64,000 nt of DNA from contig NZ_CP011509.1 of NCBI RefSeq assembly GCF_001027285.1, forward strand, positions 11,618,501 to 11,682,500, given 5' to 3'. How positions within the stretch are numbered: position 1 is the first letter of the stretch; every line of letters starts with the position of its first letter. The position numbers were made by a program, and so were the translations under genes. The notes below the pieces were generated by a model. That model was not told the DNA's origin, ran no database searches, and was given only the letters and a program-made list of their open reading frames with translations. This DNA is from Archangium gephyra (lineage in GTDB: Bacteria > Myxococcota > Myxococcia > Myxococcales > Myxococcaceae). Positions 1-8,045 of the stretch are shown here, piece after piece.

Positions 1-994
1 ATGGAGATGGGAAGCTGGACTTCATCCGCTTCTCGGAGCCGAAGAGCGTCCAGGTGTACCTCGCCGGGGGCCCGGACGGCCCGCGGGCCCAGACGCCCAT
101 GCTCGTGGGAAGCTGGGTGTACCGCATGGTGGTGGGCCAGGTGGACGAGGACTCGGCCCTGGACGTGGTGCTGCTCAGTGGGGAGAGCGCCAACAAGACC
201 GTCGGGCTCCTGCTCGGCAATGGCGACGGCACCTTCCGCCTCGCCCCCTCCATCCTCGTGGGGGGCAGACCTTCCACGCCACCCTCGGTGATGTGAACGG
301 AGACGGACGGATGGACCTCGCCTGCCAGGCCAGGCGCCACATCGAGCCCGGCTTCTCCTCGGAGGAGGTCCGCGTGCTGCTCGGCCAGGGAGGGGGCACC
401 TTCGGCCCCGCCACGCTCGTGAACACGAGCCCCAGTCCGGGCGCCCTCGCGTTGGGAGACCTCAACAAGGACGGCGCACTGGACCTGGTGGTGGCGCAGA
501 CGTCCGCCGAGGGCGGGGTGTTGACGCTCAAGGGCCAGGGGGATGGCACCTTCCTGCCTCCCCTCCTCACCACGCTCCAGGCGGGCCAGCGCGGCGGCCA
601 CCTCGTCCTGGCGGACATGAGTGGCGACGGCATCCCGGACATCGTGCGCAGCAGCCCCGCGGATGGCACCGTCTACGTGCTGACCTCGTACACCGCCACG
701 ACCTGGGGGCACTGGTCGGGCTGGGGCTACCCCGCGGGCGGCGACTGCACCTCCTTCTCCCTGCTCGACTTCGATGGGGACGGACGACAGGACGTGGTGT
801 GCGCCAACCCGGGCTCGGACTCGGTGTCGCTGCTGAGGGGCAAGGCCTACAATCAGCTCGCCGAGCCCCAGGTCTTCGGGGTGCGCTCCGGCGTCAACTC
901 GCTGGGGGTGCTCGACCTGGACGCGGATGGACGCCTGGACATCGTCCTGGGGTCCAGCCAGGAGTCACGCGGCACGCTGTTGCTCCAGCGCTGA
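1..994 (+). pseudogene. FG-GAP/VCBS repeat protein, 3' part, frameshifted
   Basis: This is the C-terminal part of a secreted FG-GAP (VCBS, integrin-alpha-like propeller) protein; its start lies left of the window. Repeats have the form (N)GDGK/RxDL with calcium-loop aspartates and LLLGNGDGTF turns. The product closely resembles the last third of the protein ending at 7982, so the two are paralogs. The reading frame is broken. Bases 3 to about 263 read in frame 3 (GDGKLDFIRF...VYLAGG) and bases about 263-994 read in frame 2 (LGDVNGDGRMDLACQ). The switch falls in a run of six G at 260-265 and fits loss of one G. It could be a true frameshift or an assembly error. Export and surface location are inferred from the paralog. 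A strong hairpin follows the stop. Confidence 0.8.
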
Positions 995-1009
995 CACGGG
1001 ACTCCGCCA

Positions 1010-1021
1010 GGGCGCGAACGA
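1010..1021 (+). promoter_or_regulatory. 12-nt motif shared upstream of the sigma-factor gene and of the FG-GAP gene
   Basis: The string GGGCGCGAACGA occurs here, ahead of the ECF sigma gene, and again at 4202-4213, ahead of the FG-GAP lipoprotein gene. Its GAAC core resembles the -35 element of many ECF promoters, so it may be the sigma factor's own recognition site. This is inference from two occurrences only, and the -10 regions are not clearly alike. Confidence 0.3.
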
Positions 1022-1028
1022 TTTTTCT

Positions 1029-1052
1029 CCACCCGGACGACCAGCCGGGTGG
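1029..1052 (+). terminator. Hairpin after the first FG-GAP gene
   Basis: An 8-bp perfect stem (CCACCCGG / CCGGGTGG) with an 8-nt loop lies 35 nt past the stop of the preceding gene. No T-run follows. It covers the upstream GTG at 1049, which argues that the sigma gene starts at GTG 1091. Confidence 0.5.
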
Positions 1053-1090
1053 GCTCGCTCCGTAGGAAAGAAAAAGGGAGTGGGAGACAC

Positions 1091-1732
1091 GTGCTGCCAG
1101 GAGAAGACCGGAGCGTGCTGCAGGCCTTCCGGGAAGGGGACCGCGCCACCCTCACGCGCGTGTATCGCACCTACTCGCCCCAGGTGGCCCGCTACCTCGC
1201 CCGCCGCTTCTCCGTCCGCGCCGGCACCCACGTCCACAGTGTCTCCCTCGGCGCCCTGGACCTCGACGCGGCGCATCAGGAGACCTTCGTCCGCGCCTTC
1301 CGGCCCGCCCTGCGCCAGGCCTATGACGGGGTGCGCCCCTACCTCGGCTTCCTCCTGATGCTCGCGCGCTCCACCGCCGTGGACCTGCTGCGGGCCTCGG
1401 GCCGCATCGCCCGGGAAGCCGTGCCCCTGGACGACGCGCCCGAGCTGGCCCACGCCCCCACCGAGGAGCAGGGCCCCGAGGAGCAGGCACTGAAGGCCGA
1501 GGTGCGCACCCTGGTGCGCCAATTCCTCGACGGGCTGCCCGAGGAGGCGCGGGCGCTGGCCCAGCTGCGCTTCATGGAGGGCCTCTCCCAGGAGGCCGCC
1601 GCCACCCGCCTCCAGCTCACCCGCGGAGAGGTCCGCGTCCGGGAGCGTCACCTGCGTACGCAATTCACCGAGCACCTGCTGGCCCGGGGTTGGTTGGACG
1701 TCCCCCTGGCCGGAATGGAGAAAGTCCCATGA
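1091..1732 (+). CDS. ECF-type RNA polymerase sigma factor
   Basis: A 213-aa sigma-70 family protein of ECF size. Residues of about 12-100 hold region 2 (FREGDRATLTRVYRTYSP, TFVRAFRP, then LMLARSTAVDLLR). Residues of about 150-195 hold region 4 with its helix-turn-helix (LRFMEGLSQEAAATRLQL). GTG 1091 is chosen because GGGAG lies about 8 nt upstream; an in-frame GTG at 1049 sits inside a hairpin. The stop overlaps the next gene's ATG (ATGA), so it is translationally coupled to a zinc-finger anti-sigma protein and then to a caspase-like protein. By family knowledge it should direct RNA polymerase to a small regulon and be held at the membrane by the anti-sigma. The signal it answers cannot be read from the sequence. 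Confidence 0.88.
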   Translation: MLPGEDRSVLQAFREGDRATLTRVYRTYSPQVARYLARRFSVRAGTHVHSVSLGALDLDAAHQETFVRAFRPALRQAYDGVRPYLGFLLMLARSTAVDLLRASGRIAREAVPLDDAPELAHAPTEEQGPEEQALKAEVRTLVRQFLDGLPEEARALAQLRFMEGLSQEAAATRLQLTRGEVRVRERHLRTQFTEHLLARGWLDVPLAGMEKVP

Positions 1733-2487
1733 GCTGGTTCGACCCCCACGTGGACGGACTGCTGGCGCGGTGGGCCGAGGGCACCCTGTCCCCGCGCCAA
1801 TCCGCCCGCCTGCTCCGGCACGCCCACGCCTGCGAGCGGTGCGGCGCCTCCTATGAGCGGCTCGTCCGGGCCTCCCGGCTGCTGGAGCACGGCGACCCGT
1901 ACGTCCCCACTGGCGCCGAGCTCGCGGTGCTGGGGGACACCGGGCTCGCGGCGGCGCTCGCGGCGGCGGAGCCGGAAGTCCCACGCCCGCGCTGGCCCTC
2001 GCTCTCCCTCGCCGGCGGCATGCTCGCGGCCGCGAGCCTCGCGGTGCTGGTGATGCTCGTCCAGCCCAAGGAGGCCGACGACACGTGGCAGGCCCGGGGA
2101 GGCTCGGGCCGTCCCGCCCGCGCCGCGCTGCGCGTGTTCTGCGCCGTGAGGCAACAGCCCCTGCGCGAGCTGGAGCCCTCCCAGGCGTGTCCCCCGGGCG
2201 CGCAGCTGGCCTTCGCCGTGGGGGCGGAGGCACCGCTCTCCCATGTCGCGGTGGGACTGCGCACCCGGCGCCTCGAGGCCACCGAGGGCCCCTTCCCCGT
2301 CACCGGACGCCCGGGCGCCGAGCTGCCCCTGGAGACGACCCTGTCCCTCCAGGTGCCCGCCGGTGAAGCGGAAGTCCTCGCCGCCTTCGCGGACTCGCCC
2401 CGGGAGGCGCTCGCGGCCCTGCGCGGCGAGACACACCAGGGGGCCGTGGTCCTCCGGCTGCCCGTTCGGGTAGAGGAGACGCCATGA
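1729..2487 (+). CDS. Membrane anti-sigma factor with N-terminal zinc finger
   Basis: A 252-aa protein. Residues 31-38 carry HAHACERC, the H-x3-C-x2-C core of zinc-finger anti-sigma domains that clasp ECF sigma factors. A single membrane segment follows at about residues 87-108 (LAGGMLAAASLAVLVMLV), then a roughly 145-residue C-terminal part that should lie outside the cytoplasm. It starts at ATG 1729 inside the sigma stop (ATGA) and ends overlapping the ATG of the caspase-like gene (ATGA again), so all three are coupled. The outer domain looks like a sensor or docking domain but resembles no family I can name. Regulated proteolysis of this protein would be the usual release route; that is inference. 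Confidence 0.8.
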   Translation: MSWFDPHVDGLLARWAEGTLSPRQSARLLRHAHACERCGASYERLVRASRLLEHGDPYVPTGAELAVLGDTGLAAALAAAEPEVPRPRWPSLSLAGGMLAAASLAVLVMLVQPKEADDTWQARGGSGRPARAALRVFCAVRQQPLRELEPSQACPPGAQLAFAVGAEAPLSHVAVGLRTRRLEATEGPFPVTGRPGAELPLETTLSLQVPAGEAEVLAAFADSPREALAALRGETHQGAVVLRLPVRVEETP

Positions 2488-4184
2488 GACTCCGCCTCTG
2501 CGGCGCGGTGCTCGCGGCCGCCCTGCTGCTCGCCCCCCTCGCCTCGGCAGCCCCTCCGGTGCGCCGGGCGCTCGTCATCGCCCACAACACCAGCGATGAC
2601 CCGTCCCTCCCCGCGCTGCGCTACGCGGACGATGACGGCGTGCTGTGGACGGAGACGCTGCGCCGGCTCGGCGTGGAGACCACCCTCCTGGTGGACGCGG
2701 ACGAGGAGACGCGCCGCACGGACGCCGCGGTGCTCAGCGGCGCCCGTCCTCCCACCCTCGAGGAGGTGTCCCGCGCCGTGGCCGCGCTGCGCGAGGACGT
2801 CCAGGCGGATCGCGCCCGGGGGCGGCAGACGGACGTGCTGCTCATCTACGTGGGCCACGGCAACACCGACGCGCTCGGGCGCGCCTACTTCACGCTGCTC
2901 GGGAGCCGGTTGGACAGAGCGGCCTTCTACACGCGGCTGGTGGACCCGCTCGGGGCGGACTTCGTCCACGTGGTGGTGGATGCGTGCCGCGCCTCGGGCG
3001 TGGTGGGCAGCCGGGGCAAGCCGGACGTGGCGGTGCTCGCCGAGCTGCGCGGGGTGCTGGAGCGCGAGCAGCTCGCCACCCGGCCCCACGTGGGCGCCAC
3101 CTTCGCCGAGAGCGACAGCGGCGAGACGCACGAGTGGTCCCGCCTGCGCGCGGGCGTCTTCAGCCACGTGGTGCGCTCGGGCCTCATGGGCGGCGCGGAC
3201 GTCAACGGCGACGGCGCGGTGGAGTACAGCGAGCTGGCCGCCTTCGTCACCGCCTCGCTGCAGGAGGTGAAGGCCGTCCCCATCCGCCTCTCCGTGCACG
3301 CCTACGCCCCGTCCCGCGAGCCGCGCCGCCCGTTGGTGGACTCCGCGCCCCGCGGCCCCAGCCTCCTGCTGCCCGCCGGCCTGGAGCACGCACGCATCTC
3401 CGTGGAGGACGAGGGCGGCCGGCGGCTGGCGGACGTGCGCCGCGCCGGGCACCAGACGGTGGCCCTGCGCCTGCCCCCGCGCGAGTCCTACTGGGTGCGC
3501 ACCCCCACCGCCGAGGCCCGCCTCACGCTCGCCCAGCTCGGCGACGGGCTGCCCCGGCTCAACCCCCGCGAGCTGCGCGAGCGCGGCCCCGCCGAGGACG
3601 CCCTGCGCCGCGGCCTCTTCGCCATCCCCTTCGACCGCGGCTACTACGAGCAGTACGTGGCCACCTCCTCCTTCGTCCCGGTGGACTTCCCGCACGAGGC
3701 CGGAGTGCTCCTCCCGCAGCCGGCCGAGCCGACGTCCGTGCTCGCCTGGGAGGCGGGACTCGTCACCCAGCGCGCCCCGCTCGGGCTCTCCCCCTTCGTC
3801 ACCGGGCCGGGCGTGGCGCTGCGCTTCGGGGGAGCGCCGTACACGTTCGGCGTGCGCGCCGCGTACGTCTTCTCGCCCCTGCCGCGGGACGGCGTGGCCC
3901 TCCAGCGGCTCTCCGTGCAGGGGCTCCTGGGACTCCAGGCCAGCGGGCCCGTCGCGCCGTTCATCGAGGCCGCGGGCGGCTGGAGCCTGGTGCGCGTGAA
4001 CTACCCGGGCATCACCCAGGGAGACCCCACCGTCTTCTCCATCCACCTGTCCGGGGGCATGGTGGTCCACCAGGAGCGCCTGCGGGTGCGCGTGGCCGGC
4101 TTCTTCGGCGTGGACCTGCTCACCGCGGACGGCCGGGAGCGGGGAGACCCCCTCGCGGGCGTCGAAGTGGCGCTCGGGTACTGA
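2484..4184 (+). CDS. Exported caspase-like (peptidase C14) protein with EF-hand-like loop and C-terminal beta-rich domain
   Basis: A 566-aa protein with a signal peptide (residues 1-22, cut after LASAA). The caspase p20 fold spans about 26-260: His125 in IYVGHGNTD and Cys168 in VVVDACRASG form the expected dyad. A p10-like stretch (ESDSGETHEWSRLRAGVFS) precedes an EF-hand-like loop at 239-250 (DVNGDGAVEYSE). Residues of about 395-566 alternate small and aromatic residues and end in Tyr, as in outer-membrane beta-barrel or OmpA-like domains. Eukaryotic caspases act in the cytosol, so an exported one is notable. It is the third gene of the ECF sigma / anti-sigma operon, overlapping the anti-sigma stop by 4 nt. 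Its substrate and any role in anti-sigma cleavage are unknown. Confidence 0.82.
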   Translation: MRLRLCGAVLAAALLLAPLASAAPPVRRALVIAHNTSDDPSLPALRYADDDGVLWTETLRRLGVETTLLVDADEETRRTDAAVLSGARPPTLEEVSRAVAALREDVQADRARGRQTDVLLIYVGHGNTDALGRAYFTLLGSRLDRAAFYTRLVDPLGADFVHVVVDACRASGVVGSRGKPDVAVLAELRGVLEREQLATRPHVGATFAESDSGETHEWSRLRAGVFSHVVRSGLMGGADVNGDGAVEYSELAAFVTASLQEVKAVPIRLSVHAYAPSREPRRPLVDSAPRGPSLLLPAGLEHARISVEDEGGRRLADVRRAGHQTVALRLPPRESYWVRTPTAEARLTLAQLGDGLPRLNPRELRERGPAEDALRRGLFAIPFDRGYYEQYVATSSFVPVDFPHEAGVLLPQPAEPTSVLAWEAGLVTQRAPLGLSPFVTGPGVALRFGGAPYTFGVRAAYVFSPLPRDGVALQRLSVQGLLGLQASGPVAPFIEAAGGWSLVRVNYPGITQGDPTVFSIHLSGGMVVHQERLRVRVAGFFGVDLLTADGRERGDPLAGVEVALGY

Positions 4185-4201
4185 GCGCCTCGAGAAAAGG
4201 C

Positions 4202-4213
4202 GGGCGCGAACGA
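4202..4213 (+). promoter_or_regulatory. Second copy of the 12-nt ECF-promoter-like motif
   Basis: GGGCGCGAACGA, identical to 1010-1021. Here CTCCGTA follows 17 nt later, a spacing suitable for a -35/-10 pair. If the motif is the sigma factor's site, the downstream FG-GAP lipoprotein gene belongs to its regulon. Weak evidence. Confidence 0.3.
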
Positions 4214-4286
4214 CCAGGAACGCGGCCTCCCTCCGTATCCAGGACAACCGATGCCGTCTTTTCGATTCGTCCCGAGGGGGGAAGCC

Positions 4287-7200
4287 GTGTCCCGTAGCGT
4301 GTCCCGTCGACTGATTCCGTTGTTCCTCGCCCTGCTGGTGGGCGCGGGGGGCTGTGAGCTGGACCCCATCACCACCCAGCCGCCCGGCACCGAGCAACCC
4401 GGCGACCCGCGGCCCACGGAGCCCTCGGCCCCGGGGCCGATGGAGGCACGCGCCGCGCCGGGCCTGGTGACGCTCTCGTGGAGCGCCCCGGAGAAGGATG
4501 GAGGAAGCGCCCTCACCGGCTACCAGGTGAGCATCGAGCCCCAGGAGGCCACCCAGGCCGTCGCGGTGGACGGCACCACGGCGCGTGTCACCGGCCTGCG
4601 CGCGGGCGCCACCTACCGCTTCTCGGTGGCCGCGGTGAACGGGGTGGGAAGAGGACCGGCCAACAGCGCGGAGTCCGTCACCCTGCCCGACGTCCCCGGC
4701 GCTCCGCCCCGGCCGTCCGTGGTGCGCGGGGATGGACAGGTGCGGGTGAGCTGGCTCGCGCCTGGCTCGACCGGACGCGCGATCATCACCGGCTACGTCG
4801 TCACCGCGCATCCCCAGGGCGTGCGGGTGATGGTGGAGGCCAGCGCCCGCTCCGCGGTGGTGGCAGGACTGAGCAATGGCGAGAGCGCCACCTTCACCGT
4901 GCGCGCCCTCAACGCCGTGGGGGAGGGCCCCGACTCACCGGCCTCGGTTCCCGTCGTGCCGGCCACCCTGCCCTCGGCGCCCACCGGCCTCGAAGTCAAA
5001 GCGGGCGTCGGCGTCGTCACCCTCACCTGGAACCCCCCCGCGAGCACGGGGGGCCTGCCCCTGGAAGGCTATGCCTTGACGCTCGAACCGGACAGTTTCC
5101 CCATCCGGGTGGGTGCGGACACCCGGGAGCTCCTGTTCACCGGACTGGAGGACGGCACCACGTATGTCTTCACCCTGGCGGCGCGCAACGAGGTGGGCGA
5201 GGGACCGAAGCTCGTCTCCGCGGCCGTGCGCACCCACAGCGTGCCCTCGCGGCCCGGCGCGGTGAGCGTCACGCCGGGCACCCGCTCGGCCACGGTGACG
5301 TGGGAAGCCCCGGCCGATGACGGCGGCTCGAGCCTGACCGGCTATGAGGTGGAGGTCTCTCCCTCCGGCGCCCGCATGAGGGTGGACGCCGACACCCGGA
5401 GCGCCACCTTCACGGACCTGAACAGCACCTTCGCGCACGCCTTCACCGTGTCCGCCACCAACGCCGTGGGCAGCGGCCCCTCCGCGTCCTCGGCCGCCGT
5501 GCGTCCCCTCCCCGCTCCCGCCGAGGTGACGGAGCTCCAGCTGGAGTCCTCGGACGCCGGCTGCCTCACCGTCTCCTACGCCCTGCGCCAGCCGGACGGC
5601 GTGCGCGCGGACGTCTCCGTGGAGGTGGACGCCACGGGCAGCGGCTCCTTCGCTCGCGCCACCCAGGCCGGCAGCACCACCCATGAGGGCCTGCTCGCGC
5701 GCTCCACCGCCCCCGAGGGCAGCACCCACCAGTTCCTCTGGGACCGCGGCTTCGACGTGCCCGGCGCCGCCACCGTCCGCGTGCGCCTGAGCGCCCGCGT
5801 CCCCGGCACCCCGCCTGGCTCGGCGACGCTCGAGCGCACCCTGCCCGCCGCCGCCCGCCCCTGCGAGGTCCGGCTCACCACCCACTCCGTCCAGCCGCTG
5901 AACGCCACGCCCCGCCGCGGCGTGAAGGGTGACTTCAACGGAGATGGCAAGCTGGACCTGGTGGTCGCCCCCTTCTCCGGCGACACCGTCTCCATCCTGC
6001 TGGGGCTGGGCAACGGAAGCTTCCAGCCTCCCTTGCAGCAGACGCTCCGCTCCAGCCTGAGCCGCCTCACCACCGGGGACCTGGATGGTGATGGCGCGGA
6101 GGAGCTGATCTGGCCGGACGGGTACGGGAACCTGTGGGTCGCGCGACGCCTGGGGGGTGGATACTTCGCGGACCCCGTCTCCCACCGCATCTCGTACTTC
6201 GAGACGAGCACCACCCCGGACAGCTCCATCGCCCTCGCCGACTTCGACGGCAACGGCAGCCTCGACGTGGCCACGATTGGAAGGTCCGGCAGCCTCATCA
6301 CCCTGGGCATCCTCTTCAACGAGGGCAATGGGACGCTGGGCAGCTTCATCAGCAAGTTGGTCGTGACCTCCAATACGCAGCTCGCGGCGGCCGACCTCGA
6401 CGAGGACGGCCGGAAGGATCTGCTGGCCATCGGCCGGGACGGCATGGGAAGCGCCGCCCTGCTGTCCAACGGGGATGGGACCTTCCGCACGCGGAACATC
6501 ACCACGCCCGAGGCGCAGACCCACCTGGTGGACGATCTCGACGGCGACGGACACCTGGACCTGGTGCTCGCCCGGAAGGACACCTCCACGGAAGTCCAGG
6601 TCCACCTCCTCCGGGGAGATGGCCAGGGAGGATTCTCCGCGGCGGAGCGCCTGGAGACACTCCTGGACGGCAGCGGCTCCTCGACGGCCATGGCCCTGGC
6701 GGCGATGGACCTGGACCGTGACGGCCTGAAGGACCTGGTGGTGACGCTCGAGTGGAAGGATGCCCTCGCCGTGCTGCGGGGGAAGGGAGCGGGGAGCTTC
6801 GAGCCGGCGGTGCTGCTGCCCGCGGGACGCGGCCCCGTCTCCCTCTCCATCGGCGACTTCGACGGGGACGGACTGGAGGACGTGGCGTCGGTCCAGAACC
6901 ACAGCGGGGACGTGCGCGTGTGGCGCGACGGCCCCGGGAGCCTGTCGCTGGGAGAGGCCCCCGGAGGCACCCTCGCCCAGGGAGACTTCAACGGGGATGG
7001 GAAGCTGGACCTCGTCAGCACGCCGGTGAAGGACAGCGTCCAGGTGTACCTCGCCGGAGGCCCGGAGGGCCTGAGGGCCCAGACGCCCGTGCCGGTGGGA
7101 AGCCCGGTGTGGAGCCTGGTGGTGGGCCACGTGGACGGGGACGCGGCCCTGGACGTGGTGGTGCGGCACGGCATGAGCGGCGCCACGACGCTCAAGCTCC

Positions 7201-7982
7201 TCCTGGGCAACGGCGACGGCACCCTCCGCCCGGCCGCCGACATCCCCGTGGGAGCCAACCCGGGCCCCATCGCCCTCGGCGATGTGAACGGGGATGGGCG
7301 GACGGACCTCGTCTGCCAGGTGTCGTACCAACCCGAGCCCGGCTACTCCACCCGGGAGGTCCGCGTGTTCCCCGGCCAGGGCGACGGCACCTTCGCCGCG
7401 CCCACGGTCGTGACGACGAGCCCCAACCCGAGCACGCTGGCGCTGGGAGACCTCGACAAGGACGGCGCGCTGGACCTGGCCGTGGTGCAGGACTCTCCCG
7501 GCGGCGGGGTGCTGCTGCTCAAGGGCCGGGGCGATGGCACCTTCCTGCCCCCCGTCCACGTCTCGACCTCGGGCGCGGGCCAGTACAGCGGAGACCTCGT
7601 CCTGGTGGACATGAACGGGGACGACTTCCTGGATGTCGTGCGCGGCAACAGCTTCGACAACAGCGTCCACGTGCTGATGGGCTGGGGGCGCTGGATGGGG
7701 TGGTCGGGCCGAAGCTACCCGGCGGGCGGCAACTGCGCCTCCGTCTCCGTGCTGGACTTCGATGGGGACGGGGAGCAGGACGTGCTGTGCGCCAACCCGG
7801 GCATGGACTCGGTGTCGCTGCTGAGGGGCGATGAGTACGGGTGGCTGGCCGCGCCCCAGAGCTTCGGGGCGCGCACCGGCGCTCACGAGCTCGCGGTGTT
7901 CGACGTCAACGCGGATGGGCGTCCGGACATCCTCACGGGAGCCCCCATGTACACGCAGGGCACGCTGCTGCTCCAGCGCTGA
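4287..7982 (+). CDS. Large lipoprotein with four fibronectin type III domains and FG-GAP/VCBS repeats
   Basis: A 1231-aa exported protein. The N-terminus is a lipoprotein signal (LALLVGAGGC, Cys at about residue 24) followed by a Pro-rich linker. Four FnIII domains follow, each with a VTLSW-type strand and GYxV turn, to about residue 420. A bridging domain with two Cys comes next, then about a dozen FG-GAP repeats with GDFNGDGKLDL-type calcium loops from about 555 to the end. GTG 4287 is preferred over ATG 4251 because GGGGGGAAG precedes it closely. Fold knowledge suggests an extracellular adhesin or sugar/protein-binding propeller. The last kilobase parallels the frameshifted gene at the window start, so the two arose by duplication, now split by the sigma operon. 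Confidence 0.85.
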   Translation: MSRSVSRRLIPLFLALLVGAGGCELDPITTQPPGTEQPGDPRPTEPSAPGPMEARAAPGLVTLSWSAPEKDGGSALTGYQVSIEPQEATQAVAVDGTTARVTGLRAGATYRFSVAAVNGVGRGPANSAESVTLPDVPGAPPRPSVVRGDGQVRVSWLAPGSTGRAIITGYVVTAHPQGVRVMVEASARSAVVAGLSNGESATFTVRALNAVGEGPDSPASVPVVPATLPSAPTGLEVKAGVGVVTLTWNPPASTGGLPLEGYALTLEPDSFPIRVGADTRELLFTGLEDGTTYVFTLAARNEVGEGPKLVSAAVRTHSVPSRPGAVSVTPGTRSATVTWEAPADDGGSSLTGYEVEVSPSGARMRVDADTRSATFTDLNSTFAHAFTVSATNAVGSGPSASSAAVRPLPAPAEVTELQLESSDAGCLTVSYALRQPDGVRADVSVEVDATGSGSFARATQAGSTTHEGLLARSTAPEGSTHQFLWDRGFDVPGAATVRVRLSARVPGTPPGSATLERTLPAAARPCEVRLTTHSVQPLNATPRRGVKGDFNGDGKLDLVVAPFSGDTVSILLGLGNGSFQPPLQQTLRSSLSRLTTGDLDGDGAEELIWPDGYGNLWVARRLGGGYFADPVSHRISYFETSTTPDSSIALADFDGNGSLDVATIGRSGSLITLGILFNEGNGTLGSFISKLVVTSNTQLAAADLDEDGRKDLLAIGRDGMGSAALLSNGDGTFRTRNITTPEAQTHLVDDLDGDGHLDLVLARKDTSTEVQVHLLRGDGQGGFSAAERLETLLDGSGSSTAMALAAMDLDRDGLKDLVVTLEWKDALAVLRGKGAGSFEPAVLLPAGRGPVSLSIGDFDGDGLEDVASVQNHSGDVRVWRDGPGSLSLGEAPGGTLAQGDFNGDGKLDLVSTPVKDSVQVYLAGGPEGLRAQTPVPVGSPVWSLVVGHVDGDAALDVVVRHGMSGATTLKLLLGNGDGTLRPAADIPVGANPGPIALGDVNGDGRTDLVCQVSYQPEPGYSTREVRVFPGQGDGTFAAPTVVTTSPNPSTLALGDLDKDGALDLAVVQDSPGGGVLLLKGRGDGTFLPPVHVSTSGAGQYSGDLVLVDMNGDDFLDVVRGNSFDNSVHVLMGWGRWMGWSGRSYPAGGNCASVSVLDFDGDGEQDVLCANPGMDSVSLLRGDEYGWLAAPQSFGARTGAHELAVFDVNADGRPDILTGAPMYTQGTLLLQR

Positions 7983-7991
7983 ACCCCTCCC

Positions 7992-8024
7992 GGCGCACGG
8001 CCCGCGCGACCCCGGCCGTGCGCC
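7992..8024. terminator. Bidirectional terminator hairpin between convergent genes
   Basis: An 11-bp perfect inverted repeat (GGCGCACGGCC / GGCCGTGCGCC) with an 11-nt loop lies in the 63-nt gap between the FG-GAP gene and the convergent P450 gene. It could serve either strand. Confidence 0.7.
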
Positions 8025-8045
8025 CCCTCCTCCGTTCGCGGACGG

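Noticed and set aside
1851-7886. Two minus-strand open frames of about 985 codons across the caspase and FG-GAP genes
   Set aside because: Both are shadows with biased composition and no recognisable motifs; the plus frames carry plain domain signatures.
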